The position numbers were made by a program, and so were the translations under genes. Positions 26,457 through 35,503 of a stretch of 44,601 bases of DNA are shown one piece after another. The stretch comes from Nostoc sp. 'Peltigera membranacea cyanobiont' 210A. GTDB lineage: Bacteria > Cyanobacteriota > Cyanobacteriia > Cyanobacteriales > Nostocaceae. The DNA lies in NCBI RefSeq assembly GCF_002246015.1, contig NZ_NOLJ01000003.1, positions 156,297 through 200,897 on the forward strand, in the 5' to 3' direction. The notes beneath the pieces are model-generated. The model did no database searches. It was not told the origin of the DNA and saw only the letters and a list, made by a program, of their open reading frames with translations. Numbering within the stretch: position 1 is the stretch's first letter; each line of letters begins with the position of its first letter.

Positions 26457-29400
26457 ATGGATGCTCAAAAAATAAAAATTTTATTAGTTGATGACAACTT
26501 AGAGAATTTACATTTTTTATCAGACATCCTTCAACACCAAGGTTATCAGGTACAAAGTGTCATTTCTGGACAATTGGCAATCAAGACGGCACTTGCTTCT
26601 CCTCCAGATTTGCTTTTATTAAATGTTCTTATTATAGAGAGGGATGGTTATGAAGTATGTCAATCTTTGAAAGCTAACGATCAAACTCAAGAAATCCCGA
26701 TAATTCTTTTCGGAATTTGCGATGATTTTTTTGAAAAAATAAACGTCTTAAACTTAGGTGATATTGACTATATTACTCAACCATTCAAAACTGAAGAAGT
26801 TTTATTACGCATCCACAATCAACTCACTCTCCAAAGACTGAAAAAACAGTTAAAAGAAAAAAATGACCAACTGCAACAGGAAATTCAAGAGCGTCAATGG
26901 ATTACAGTTGAGTTAAATATTCGCAACCGACAAATAGAAGATATTTTTAAAGAAATTCCCGTTAGCATTAGCAAAGCCTTTTGTAGAGAAGTTTATCAAA
27001 GCGAACGCCTTGTAGTCGAAGCCGCCCTCAAGAAGAGTGAAAGTCAGTATCGCCTCCTAGTGGAGACATCCCAGGACATGATTTGGTCGGTGGACATTGA
27101 TGGATTAATTACCTTTGTCAATCCAGCAGTCAAGCAGATTTATGGCTACGAACCGCAAGAAATGATCGGGCGTGCCTTAATTGATTTCATCTCATCTACA
27201 CAAGTTGCTCAAGATAAAGTAGCCTTTGAGCGTGTTCTTCAGGGAAAGTCTATCTTCCAGCATGAAACTACCTGTGTGGCTAAAGATGGTACCTTACTTT
27301 ATCTAATGTTGAATGCGATCGCCTTACGCAACGAAGAGGGTCAGGTTATAGGCATGACAGGCACTGGTAGTAATATTACGCAGCGCCGAGGCGTAGAAAA
27401 ATTACTCCAAGAAAGCGCGATTAAGCTCCGCAATCATAATCTAGTGCTAACACAATTGGCACAAAATCAGACGCTTTATCAGGGTGATTTGAAAGCAGCC
27501 TTGAGTAAAATCACAGAAACAGCTGTCAAAAATATTGGGGTGGAGCGAGCTAGTGTCTGGCTGTATGACGAAACAGGCATGAAAATCCAGTGTTTTGATC
27601 TATTTGAAGGCAGTAGCAATCAACATAGTGAAGGACTTTTCTTGTCAGCGGTAAACTATCCAATTTATTTTGCAGCTTTGCAGCAAGAACAACCAATCGC
27701 CGCAGATGATGCTCAGACCGATCCCAGAACTAAAGAATTTTCTGCCTCTTACTCAAGATTAAACATCACCTCTATACTCGATACACCCGTTAGGCTGGAG
27801 GGAAAGACCGTAGGAGTTTTATGCCTGGAGGCGGTGGGAGTTACGCATCATTGGACGCTAGAAGACCAAAATTTCGCTCGCTCTCTGGGCAATTTAGTAT
27901 CTTTGGTATTGGAGGCAAAAGAACGCCAACGCGCAGAAGCAGCGCGACGGGCTTCTGAAGAAAAGTTAGCGTCAGCTTTCCGGTCATCTCCCGATCCAAT
28001 TGCCTTAATTACTGTTGCCAACAAACGCTACATCGAAGTAAACGACAGCTTTTGTCGGTTTTTTGGTTATTCTCGTTCTCAGGTAATCGATCGCACCGAT
28101 GAAGAATTGCATATTTGGGTGAATCCAGAAGAATATAATTTTCTCATCAACATCCTGCAACAAGCAAAAGCCATCCGCAACTATGAGATTGATGTCTGCA
28201 CAGCAACAGGAGAAATCAGGACAACACTGTTGAGTGCAGAAATGATCGAGATTGATGGGCAATGGTACGTACTGGGAACTGCCAAAGATATTACTGAACG
28301 CAAGCAGGCAGAAAATGAAAGCCGTTTGTTACTGTTAACAACCCAAGCTATCACTCGCGCCAGTGATGTCAACAGCGCCTTAGCAGTGGTCTTGCGCTTA
28401 ATTTGTCACACCATTGGCTGGGATTTTGGTGAAGCCTGGATACCTAATGAAGATGGGACTGTTTTAGAACACAGTCTGGGCTGGTACGGGGAAGAAAGCA
28501 GTTTAGAAGAATTCTGCCAGCAAAGCCAAACGGTGAAATTTGCTCTGGGAGCGGGATTACCAGGAAGAGTTTGGCAGAACCAAGAACCAGAATGGATAGA
28601 AGATGTTTCTAAAGTTACAAAAACAGTTTTCTTGCGTAGGCGTAGCCCGCCGCAGGCATGGCCACAAGCCGCAAAGGTAGGATTCAAAGCTGGTTTTGGT
28701 GTTCCCATACTGGCTGGGAACCAAGTATTAGCTGTTTTAGTATTTTTTAAACGTAGCTCAGTATTGGTAGATCGGCGTCTGCTTTTGCTAGTCAGTGCTG
28801 TTGCGGCTCAATTGGGTGGCTTGATTGAGCGCAAAACCTTAGAACAAGAACTAGCACTCAGAGAAGCTCGTCTCAATGCCTTTTTTAGCAGTGCCCCCGT
28901 CGGCATGAATATTGTAGATAACCAGCTGCGGTTTGTGCAAATCAACCAACTGCTAGCGGAGATTAATGGACTACCCCAGCAAGATCATATTGGCAAGACC
29001 ATCTATGAAGTCTTACCCGACATCGCCCCTTTAGTAGAACCAATTTATCAACAGGTTCTGGTAACTGGTCAACCCATTCTCAATCAAGAATTAAGTAGCA
29101 CATCAATCAAACACCCAGATATTATCCGCCACTTCTTAGCTTCTTATTTTCCGATTGTTGGTGAAGGCGATCGCCCCTCTGGTGTTGGCACAGTTTTAGT
29201 AGAAATTAGCGAACTACATGCAGCGCTACGCGAACGCAAACACGTCGAACAAGAACTGCGTTTAGCCAACGAACGCCTACAATATCTGCTCACATCTAGC
29301 CCTGTAGTCATTTATAGCAGCAAAACATCAGAGGATTTTAGCATTACTTTTATCAGTGAAAACGTTAAAGAAATGGTGGGCTACGAAGCGCGGGAATTTA

Positions 29401-32210
29401 TCGATAACTCCAGTTTTTGGCTTTATCGCGTCCATCCACAAGATATTGAACTGATCTCGGAAAAATTTTCTCACCTTATTAAGCAGGAGTACATTTCTTA
29501 CGAATACCGTTGGTTGCACGCTGACGGAACTTATCACTGGTTCTACGAAGAGATGAGGTTAATTCGTGACGAAGCAAATTCCCCGATCGAATGGGTTGGT
29601 TATTGGGCAGACATTAACGATCGCAAATTGGCAGAACTAGCTTTGCAGTCAGGACAGCAACGATATCAACTTCTCGCAGAAGCCTCACCAGCTTGTATAT
29701 TTCATACTGATGTGGATGGCAATGTTTTATATTTTAATCAACGCTGGAGTGAAATTACTGGATGTAGTTTAGAAAATTCTCTGGGAATAGGTTGGGCAAA
29801 TGCTATACATCCAGACGACCGCGAGCAGCTATTGTTGGCATGGAATCAAGCAACAGTTGCGAAGTCAACCTATAAGTACGAACATCGTTTCTTGCATGAT
29901 GATAATACAGTTGTCTGGGCAATTTGTCATGCTTTGCCAGAATTTAGAGATGATGGAGAAATTAAAGGCTACATAGGTACAATTACAGATATTACCGAGA
30001 GAAAATTGGCAGAAGAAGCCTTGCGTGAGAGTGCAGAGCGAGAAAGAGCGATCGCGCAAGTGATTCAAAGAATGCGCCAAACACTGGATTTAGAGACGAT
30101 ATTTGCGGCTACAACCGAAGAATTACGCCAAGTACTCAACTGCGATCGGGTTGTTGTCTATCGTTTCAATCCCGACTGGAATGGGGAATTTGTTTCTGAA
30201 TCAGTGGGTAACGATTGGATTTCTCTCATAGAAGAACACAACAACGATCCTCATCTCACAGAAGGTGTTTTACAAGATGGGCGTTGTCTAGCGAAAATTT
30301 TGGATAGCGCAGATAACCAGGTGGAATATCCCGATCTGCAAGTAACCCCAGGTGCAAGTTTCCTCTGTGTCCCAGACATTTACAACGCTGAGTTTCATCC
30401 TGCTTATATCAATCTCTTAGAGCGCTTTCAGGCCAAAGCCTACATTATTGTTCCGATTTTACATGGTAGTCAGCTTTGGGGATTGCTGGCGAGTTATCAA
30501 AATTCCGATCCCCGCCAATGGAAATCGGGAGAAATCAACATCGTAGTTCAAATTGGCAATCAGTTGGGTGTTGCTTTACAGCAGGCACAATTGCTAGCGC
30601 AAACTCAAAGGCAGTCACAAGCATTGCAAGAAGCTGTGATCGTTGCTGATGCTGCTAACCGTGCCAAAAGCGAATTCCTCGCTAACATGAGTCACGAACT
30701 GCGTACCCCACTCAATGCCATCCTTGGTTTTACCCAAGTCATGAGCCACGATCGTGATTTATCAACTGAACATCAGCAAAATCTAGCAATTATCAATCGT
30801 GCTGGCGAACATCTCCTGAATTTAATCAACGATATTTTGGAAATGTCTAAAATCGAAGCTGGCAGAATAACCTTAAATCTCAATAGTTTTGACTTAATTC
30901 GCCTCTTGGAAAACCTCGAAGAGATGTTGCGCTTCCGCGCCACCTCCAAAGGATTGGAATTGGTCTTTGAATATACATCTCACCTTCCCCAATACATCCA
31001 AGTTGACGAAAGTAAACTGCGTCAAGTCTTGCTTAACCTCCTGGGAAATGCCATCAAATTTACCGATACTGGCAGGGTGACGCTGCGAGTGGGGATGGGG
31101 AGTGGGGATTTGGAAGCAGGGGAGCAGGGGGAGCAGGGGGAGCAGGGGGAGCAGAGGAGAATAATTAATCCCCTATACCCATACCCAATGCCCAATACCC
31201 AATCCCCAATCCCCAATTCCCAATTCCTAACCTTTGAGGTACAAGATACTGGCCGCGGTATTGCTTCACAAGAAATTGACTTGCTATTTGAAGCTTTTGG
31301 GCAAACTGAAACCGGAAGAAAATCGCAGCAGGGAACAGGACTAGGTTTAGCAATTAGCCGCAAATATGTGCAACTAATGGGAGGAGATATTAGCGTCACC
31401 AGTACTATTGGCGAGGGAAGTAAATTTATTTTTGATATTCAAATTGGTCTAGCCACAGTCAGCGAAATCCAGATCCAACAAATTAGACCCCAAGTTATTA
31501 GTTTAGCGCCTGCTCAAAGTGAATACCGTATTTTAGTGGTTGATGATTCCACAGACAGCCGCTTAGTGTTAAAGAAAATTCTTACATCTATCGGTTTTGT
31601 AGTCCAGGAAGCAATAAATGGCATTGAAGCGATCGCACTTTGGCAAACATGGCAACCACATCTGATCTTAATGGATATGCGGATGCCAATTATGGACGGC
31701 TACGAAGCCACAAAAGTTATTAAAACTAGAGAAGAAACCTCAATCCAAAATACCGAATCCCAAATCTCCAATTGGAAGACCATTATTATTGCCTTAACTG
31801 CTAATGCTTTTGAGGAACAACGAGAGGCAATAATCAAAGCGGGTTGCGATGATTATATTAACAAGCCTTTCCGCGAGGAGGAATTACTAGAAAAGTTGAG
31901 CGAATATTTAGGAGTTCAATATATTTATCAAGAAAAAACCTATCAGTTAACAAACCTAAAGCAACAAAGACCAAAATCAATGTTGACACTCACAGATTTA
32001 GTAACTCTATTATCTGAAATGTCGCCTGAATGGGTGAAACAGGTGTATACTGCCGCAGCTCAATGTAGTGATGACCTGATTTTAGAATTGATTGAGCAAA
32101 TCCCTTCAGAAAATGCTGTACTGCAAAATTTTATCAAGAATTTAGCTCATGATTTTCAGTTTGAGAAAATCATGGAATTGACGAGTATTGCAGGAGTCTT
32201 ATCCAGTTAA
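26457..32210 (+). CDS. Giant hybrid sensor histidine kinase (pseudo-REC, PAS/GAF array, HisKA, HATPase, REC)
   Basis: A 1917-residue soluble hybrid kinase with no membrane segments. Order (approximate residues): receiver-like domain 3-125, coiled coil, PAS 196-309, GAF 347-491, PAS 501-614, GAF 625-790, PAS 803-924, PAS 941-1056, PAS 1068-1181, phytochrome-like GAF 1201-1381, HisKA 1401-1468 with the phosphorylated H1413 (MSHELRTP), HATPase 1511-1661, receiver 1688-1821 with intact D1740, and a helical tail. The first receiver lacks the phospho-acceptor (N56), the Thr/Ser (G86) and the Lys (Q108). The HATPase has a repeat-derived insert at 1545-1588. A dispersed 29-base repeat encodes part of GAF 2. 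The last GAF has Ala where bilin-binding Cys would be. ATG 26457 is preferred to TTG 26433. No response-regulator gene is adjacent; the signal is unknown. Confidence 0.93.
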   Translation: MDAQKIKILLVDDNLENLHFLSDILQHQGYQVQSVISGQLAIKTALASPPDLLLLNVLIIERDGYEVCQSLKANDQTQEIPIILFGICDDFFEKINVLNLGDIDYITQPFKTEEVLLRIHNQLTLQRLKKQLKEKNDQLQQEIQERQWITVELNIRNRQIEDIFKEIPVSISKAFCREVYQSERLVVEAALKKSESQYRLLVETSQDMIWSVDIDGLITFVNPAVKQIYGYEPQEMIGRALIDFISSTQVAQDKVAFERVLQGKSIFQHETTCVAKDGTLLYLMLNAIALRNEEGQVIGMTGTGSNITQRRGVEKLLQESAIKLRNHNLVLTQLAQNQTLYQGDLKAALSKITETAVKNIGVERASVWLYDETGMKIQCFDLFEGSSNQHSEGLFLSAVNYPIYFAALQQEQPIAADDAQTDPRTKEFSASYSRLNITSILDTPVRLEGKTVGVLCLEAVGVTHHWTLEDQNFARSLGNLVSLVLEAKERQRAEAARRASEEKLASAFRSSPDPIALITVANKRYIEVNDSFCRFFGYSRSQVIDRTDEELHIWVNPEEYNFLINILQQAKAIRNYEIDVCTATGEIRTTLLSAEMIEIDGQWYVLGTAKDITERKQAENESRLLLLTTQAITRASDVNSALAVVLRLICHTIGWDFGEAWIPNEDGTVLEHSLGWYGEESSLEEFCQQSQTVKFALGAGLPGRVWQNQEPEWIEDVSKVTKTVFLRRRSPPQAWPQAAKVGFKAGFGVPILAGNQVLAVLVFFKRSSVLVDRRLLLLVSAVAAQLGGLIERKTLEQELALREARLNAFFSSAPVGMNIVDNQLRFVQINQLLAEINGLPQQDHIGKTIYEVLPDIAPLVEPIYQQVLVTGQPILNQELSSTSIKHPDIIRHFLASYFPIVGEGDRPSGVGTVLVEISELHAALRERKHVEQELRLANERLQYLLTSSPVVIYSSKTSEDFSITFISENVKEMVGYEAREFIDNSSFWLYRVHPQDIELISEKFSHLIKQEYISYEYRWLHADGTYHWFYEEMRLIRDEANSPIEWVGYWADINDRKLAELALQSGQQRYQLLAEASPACIFHTDVDGNVLYFNQRWSEITGCSLENSLGIGWANAIHPDDREQLLLAWNQATVAKSTYKYEHRFLHDDNTVVWAICHALPEFRDDGEIKGYIGTITDITERKLAEEALRESAERERAIAQVIQRMRQTLDLETIFAATTEELRQVLNCDRVVVYRFNPDWNGEFVSESVGNDWISLIEEHNNDPHLTEGVLQDGRCLAKILDSADNQVEYPDLQVTPGASFLCVPDIYNAEFHPAYINLLERFQAKAYIIVPILHGSQLWGLLASYQNSDPRQWKSGEINIVVQIGNQLGVALQQAQLLAQTQRQSQALQEAVIVADAANRAKSEFLANMSHELRTPLNAILGFTQVMSHDRDLSTEHQQNLAIINRAGEHLLNLINDILEMSKIEAGRITLNLNSFDLIRLLENLEEMLRFRATSKGLELVFEYTSHLPQYIQVDESKLRQVLLNLLGNAIKFTDTGRVTLRVGMGSGDLEAGEQGEQGEQGEQRRIINPLYPYPMPNTQSPIPNSQFLTFEVQDTGRGIASQEIDLLFEAFGQTETGRKSQQGTGLGLAISRKYVQLMGGDISVTSTIGEGSKFIFDIQIGLATVSEIQIQQIRPQVISLAPAQSEYRILVVDDSTDSRLVLKKILTSIGFVVQEAINGIEAIALWQTWQPHLILMDMRMPIMDGYEATKVIKTREETSIQNTESQISNWKTIIIALTANAFEEQREAIIKAGCDDYINKPFREEELLEKLSEYLGVQYIYQEKTYQLTNLKQQRPKSMLTLTDLVTLLSEMSPEWVKQVYTAAAQCSDDLILELIEQIPSENAVLQNFIKNLAHDFQFEKIMELTSIAGVLSS
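28634..28662 (+). repeat. Dispersed 29-base repeat inside a kinase GAF domain
   Basis: GCGTAGGCGTAGCCCGCCGC then AGGCATGGC. It differs from the intergenic copies at a few positions and is translated as RRRSPPQAW. It lies in GAF 2 of the giant hybrid kinase, just before the conserved GFGVPI strand. Confidence 0.85.
31085..31222 (+). repeat. Low-complexity repeats in the HATPase coding region
   Basis: Four units of GGGGAGCAG (31118-31153) are followed by CCCAATG/CCCAATC-type units. Both repeat types are otherwise seen between genes in this window (8464-8508; 22283-22322; 42114-42141). Translation gives GEQGEQGEQGEQ and a Pro/Asn/Gln-rich stretch. Confidence 0.9.
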
Positions 32211-32230
32211 TCAAAATTGATGGTTAAGCA

Positions 32231-32290
32231 AGTTCGTAGTAAGGACTTTAGTCCTTAATTTTCTCAGCACTAAAGTTCTTACTACAAACT
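32231..32290. repeat. 60-base inverted-repeat element, copy 2
   Basis: Starts AGTTCGTAGTAAGGACTTTA and ends CTTACTACAAACT, with one mismatch between the termini. Same family as 16745-16802. It lies between the convergent ends of the giant kinase and the ABC1-type gene. Confidence 0.9.
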
Positions 32291-32346
32291 TCCATTTTAA
32301 ATTTTAGATTTTTCTTTCAATTCAAAGTCCAAAATTCAAAATGATT

Positions 32347-33993
32347 TTACCGTAAACGTCCCGATCGCAATGTACTGATAATTAACCACAAACCCAATAA
32401 ACTAGCGACTGCAAAGAGGGTGGTGCTTAAAAAAGATAGCTGAGTTGTCTGCGCTCTGGTGGAAATAATTGCCGCACCCATAATCAGCGAACCCACTAAT
32501 ATACTAAAAGATAGTCGGTTAGCGGCATCATCCATAGTGCGCCGCACACCATCTAACCCCCGCAGCGATAAATTCCACTGTAAGGTTTCTGAGGTAACTC
32601 GGTCTAATAATAGTTCAATTTGGCGAGGAGATTGGAGAGACAGACTTTTAATATCTAAGGCTGTCCGTAATAGCGATCGCACTGGATTATCACCCAGTAA
32701 TTGCCGACGAAATAAGTCTGTAATTAATGGTTTGACTTCATCAAAAAAATTAAGCTCTGGGTTGAATGTCCGCGCTACACCTTCTAAATTCGCTAGGGTT
32801 TTAGCATACAAACCCATATTACTAGGCAACCTAATTTTATTGTTGCGGGCAACTTGTAAAACTTCATAAATTATCTGACTGAAGTTTATTTGTGTGAGGC
32901 TGACATTGTGATACTTTCGCAACATGCGATCGTAATCATTTTCTAACCGTGATAAAATAACTGGTTGAGCAGAATCTGATAGCTGCAAAGTTAACTGAGC
33001 GCACCTTTGAGCATCTAAATCAACGATCGCTAACAACATCTCTGTTAATATCTGCTGTGTCCGGGGATCGAGTCTTCCCACCATGCCACAATCTAAGAGA
33101 GCCACACGCCCATCTTTGAGATAAAACAAGTTTCCTGGATGGGGATCGGCGTGAAAAAAGCCATCAATATATAGTTGCTGGAAAAATACCCGAAACAACA
33201 AAGTAGTTATTTCTTTACGCTTTTCGGCAGGGTCTTTAATGTTAGGGTCATTATCCAAATCTGCCGCCAGGAACGGCACTCCATCCAGCCATTCCATTAC
33301 CAGTAATTTCTCTGTGGTCAACTCCCAGTTAATTTCCGCCACCACTATTTGTGTGGGATCGTACCAGCGACTCTTGGATAAGTTGCGCCGCAGCTGATCT
33401 GTAAAACCCGCTTCCCGTGTAAAATCTAACTCGGCTTCTAAGGCTTTAGTAAATTCTTCGGCGGTAGATTTGATTTCGTAGGTTTGACCAAACTCAGTCC
33501 GCGCCACTAAATCGGCAATACCTTGAATTAAAGCAATATCTTGGGCAATAGTAATATCAATTCCCGGACGTTGCACTTTTAAAGCGACTTCTCGACCGTC
33601 TGCTAGTGTAGCCCGATGTGTCTGAGCAATTGATCCGGCTGCTACCGGGATCGGGTTAACTGTGCTGAAGGTTTCTGCTAATGGACGTTTTAATTCTTTG
33701 CGAAGAATTATTTCTATCTCTGACCAAGGAACTGGCGGTACTTCATCTTGTAGAGTTGACAATTCCTCAATATAGGAGGCGCTCAGTAAGTCGGGGCGGG
33801 TAGAGAGTAGCTGGCCAAGTTTGACGTAAACTGGCCCCAAGTCTACCAGAATATTTTTTAAAACCGCAGGTGTTGGCAGCTGGGGTTCATCAGCTTTGCC
33901 ACCAGTAAGCAACCTTCGCATATAGTCCCAGCCATTGCGAAGGAAGACTTCCAGGATTTCTCGTTGACGGGGAACAGTTTGGGTGAGGAACAT
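32347..33993 (-). CDS. ABC1/UbiB (AarF) family atypical kinase
   Basis: A 548-residue ABC1-family protein. Hallmarks are the KxGQ motif (VYVKLGQLLSTRPDLL), the Ala-rich loop (PVAAGSIAQTHRA), the VALKVQRPG lysine, the catalytic FHADPHPGN motif and the metal-binding LLDCGM. Two C-terminal membrane helices follow (about 480-500 and 515-540). Family members support quinone synthesis (UbiB/Coq8) and, in chloroplasts and cyanobacteria, prenyl-lipid metabolism. The start is unclear: ATG 33993 (MFLTQTVPRQRE) is conserved-looking, whereas TTG 34053 would add 20 residues encoded by low-complexity DNA. No partner gene is adjacent. Confidence 0.93.
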   Translation of the reverse strand: MFLTQTVPRQREILEVFLRNGWDYMRRLLTGGKADEPQLPTPAVLKNILVDLGPVYVKLGQLLSTRPDLLSASYIEELSTLQDEVPPVPWSEIEIILRKELKRPLAETFSTVNPIPVAAGSIAQTHRATLADGREVALKVQRPGIDITIAQDIALIQGIADLVARTEFGQTYEIKSTAEEFTKALEAELDFTREAGFTDQLRRNLSKSRWYDPTQIVVAEINWELTTEKLLVMEWLDGVPFLAADLDNDPNIKDPAEKRKEITTLLFRVFFQQLYIDGFFHADPHPGNLFYLKDGRVALLDCGMVGRLDPRTQQILTEMLLAIVDLDAQRCAQLTLQLSDSAQPVILSRLENDYDRMLRKYHNVSLTQINFSQIIYEVLQVARNNKIRLPSNMGLYAKTLANLEGVARTFNPELNFFDEVKPLITDLFRRQLLGDNPVRSLLRTALDIKSLSLQSPRQIELLLDRVTSETLQWNLSLRGLDGVRRTMDDAANRLSFSILVGSLIMGAAIISTRAQTTQLSFLSTTLFAVASLLGLWLIISTLRSGRLR

Positions 33994-34323
33994 TTTTGTA
34001 AAAAACTGCAAAGAGGCAGAGGAGTTAAAGAGGTAGGCAGCAGGGGATGACAATACAAGGGAAATCGGCTCTAGTTTTGATGCTGGTTAAAGTTTTGCTA
34101 GCTCGTCACTAGAACAGGAATCCCCACCGTGTAATAAGCGATGGGAACAAGAAAATCCTTTGGACGGAGAAATATATTTTGGATAGGCAGTAATAGAGTC
34201 GATTGCCATTGTCTTGGCCAGAGGCTCAAAGCTAATAATGTCCATAACTGTCAGATAAAATAACAGACAGTCAAGTTATAATGGGAAAATAGACTTTTTC
34301 GCCTCTGCCAAGGGTTCTAACTT
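33994..34323. other. Gene-free region between ABC1 kinase and GDP-mannose pyrophosphorylase
   Basis: No coding sequence recognised. A plus-strand TATAAT at 34277-34282 has no good -35 box. The small inverted repeat CTGTC...GACAG (about 34249-34271) is the only structure seen. The region should contain the ABC1-gene promoter. Confidence 0.5.
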
Positions 34324-35400
34324 TTATAGCAGGTCAGTAAATCGGGAATCACTTTGGAGAATTTTAAGGATCTGCTTGATTTCCTGGGTACGTTCTTTTT
34401 TGACAACGAGGGTGACATTGCGATCGCGCACAATCACCACATCCTCTAAACCAATAGTAACAACTACATCTTCTGGATTTGAGGCGTAAATAATCGCCCC
34501 TTGCGTATCTAAACCTACGTGAGTAGCGAGTTCCACGTTTGGAGTATCTTCCGTTTTCAGTAAACGTTCGATCGCATTCCAATCTCCTAAATCATCCCAA
34601 CCAAAATCAACTGGCAAAACGTATGCTAGAGTTGTCTTTTCCATTAACGCATAGTCTATACTCTTCTTAGGCAACTGGGGATAGATATCAGGGCCATGTT
34701 GTTCTAAAGGTTCGATAATTTCTGGAGCATGGGTATGTAGTTCCTTGAGAACAACCCCTGCCCGAAAAACGAACATTCCACTATTCCAGCTAAAACGTCC
34801 CGTAGATAAAAAAGTCTCTGCCGTTTCTCGGTCGGGCTTTTCAGTAAAGCGGTTCACGTGATAAGCTGGCAACTCATTAAAGCTACCTATTTTTTCACCT
34901 TGTTCAATGTAGCCGTAACCGGTTGATGGAAAAGTAGGCTTGATCCCCAGTGTAACGATCGCTGCTGTGCTTGTTGCCAGTTGCGTAGCTGCATTTAATG
35001 TGTGTGCAAACGCCTCTTGGTTAGCAATCCAGTGGTCAGCAGGGAAAAAGCCAATCACAGCGTCTTCACCATAGCGCTGTTTGATTTCTAAACTTGTCCA
35101 AGCAACGGCTGCGGCAGTGTCTCTGCCTTCCGACTCAATCAGCAAGTTTTCAACTGGTAGATCGGGTAGTTGTTGTCTTACGCCTTCAGCTATCTGACTA
35201 GAAGTGATAACCCACAAGGAATCCCACCCGCCACCGAGTTCAATCAATCGATCGGCGGTTGCTTGTAATAAACTTCTAGAGCTACCATCAAGACTTAAAA
35301 ATTGCTTGGGTCGGTCTTTGCGGCTTAGGGGCCAAAAACGTTCACCTTTACCACCAGCTAGGATTACGGGGAACAATAAAGTATTCATGTTGTCATACAC
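34324..35400 (-). CDS. Mannose-1-phosphate guanylyltransferase (GDP-mannose pyrophosphorylase)
   Basis: A 358-residue nucleotidyltransferase of the ManC/GMPP type. The pyrophosphorylase signature is LAGGKGERFWPLSRKDRPKQ, followed by FFPADHWI, GYGYIEQG and the FTEKPD and SIDYALMEK motifs. There is no fused phosphomannose isomerase domain, so it has only the GDP-mannose-forming activity: GTP plus mannose-1-phosphate to GDP-mannose and PPi. GDP-mannose feeds GDP-fucose and envelope polysaccharides. The start is ATG 35400 (TAGG at suitable spacing) or ATG 35388. An LCP gene is divergent 103 bases away, which fits envelope glycan work. Confidence 0.93.
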   Translation of the reverse strand: MYDNMNTLLFPVILAGGKGERFWPLSRKDRPKQFLSLDGSSRSLLQATADRLIELGGGWDSLWVITSSQIAEGVRQQLPDLPVENLLIESEGRDTAAAVAWTSLEIKQRYGEDAVIGFFPADHWIANQEAFAHTLNAATQLATSTAAIVTLGIKPTFPSTGYGYIEQGEKIGSFNELPAYHVNRFTEKPDRETAETFLSTGRFSWNSGMFVFRAGVVLKELHTHAPEIIEPLEQHGPDIYPQLPKKSIDYALMEKTTLAYVLPVDFGWDDLGDWNAIERLLKTEDTPNVELATHVGLDTQGAIIYASNPEDVVVTIGLEDVVIVRDRNVTLVVKKERTQEIKQILKILQSDSRFTDLL

Positions 35401-35503
35401 GCCTACCGAAGAACATTACAAGTTTACAGTGAGCTTTTCCACTGGCAATATTTGTAGCTTGGATTAACATACTTTTAGGGAGTGGTTGAGTGGGGAGATA
35501 ATT

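Noticed and set aside
31022..31399. 125-codon minus-strand frame opposite the HATPase region
   Set aside because: It is a shadow of the kinase gene caused by the low-complexity repeat (CSPCSPCSP).
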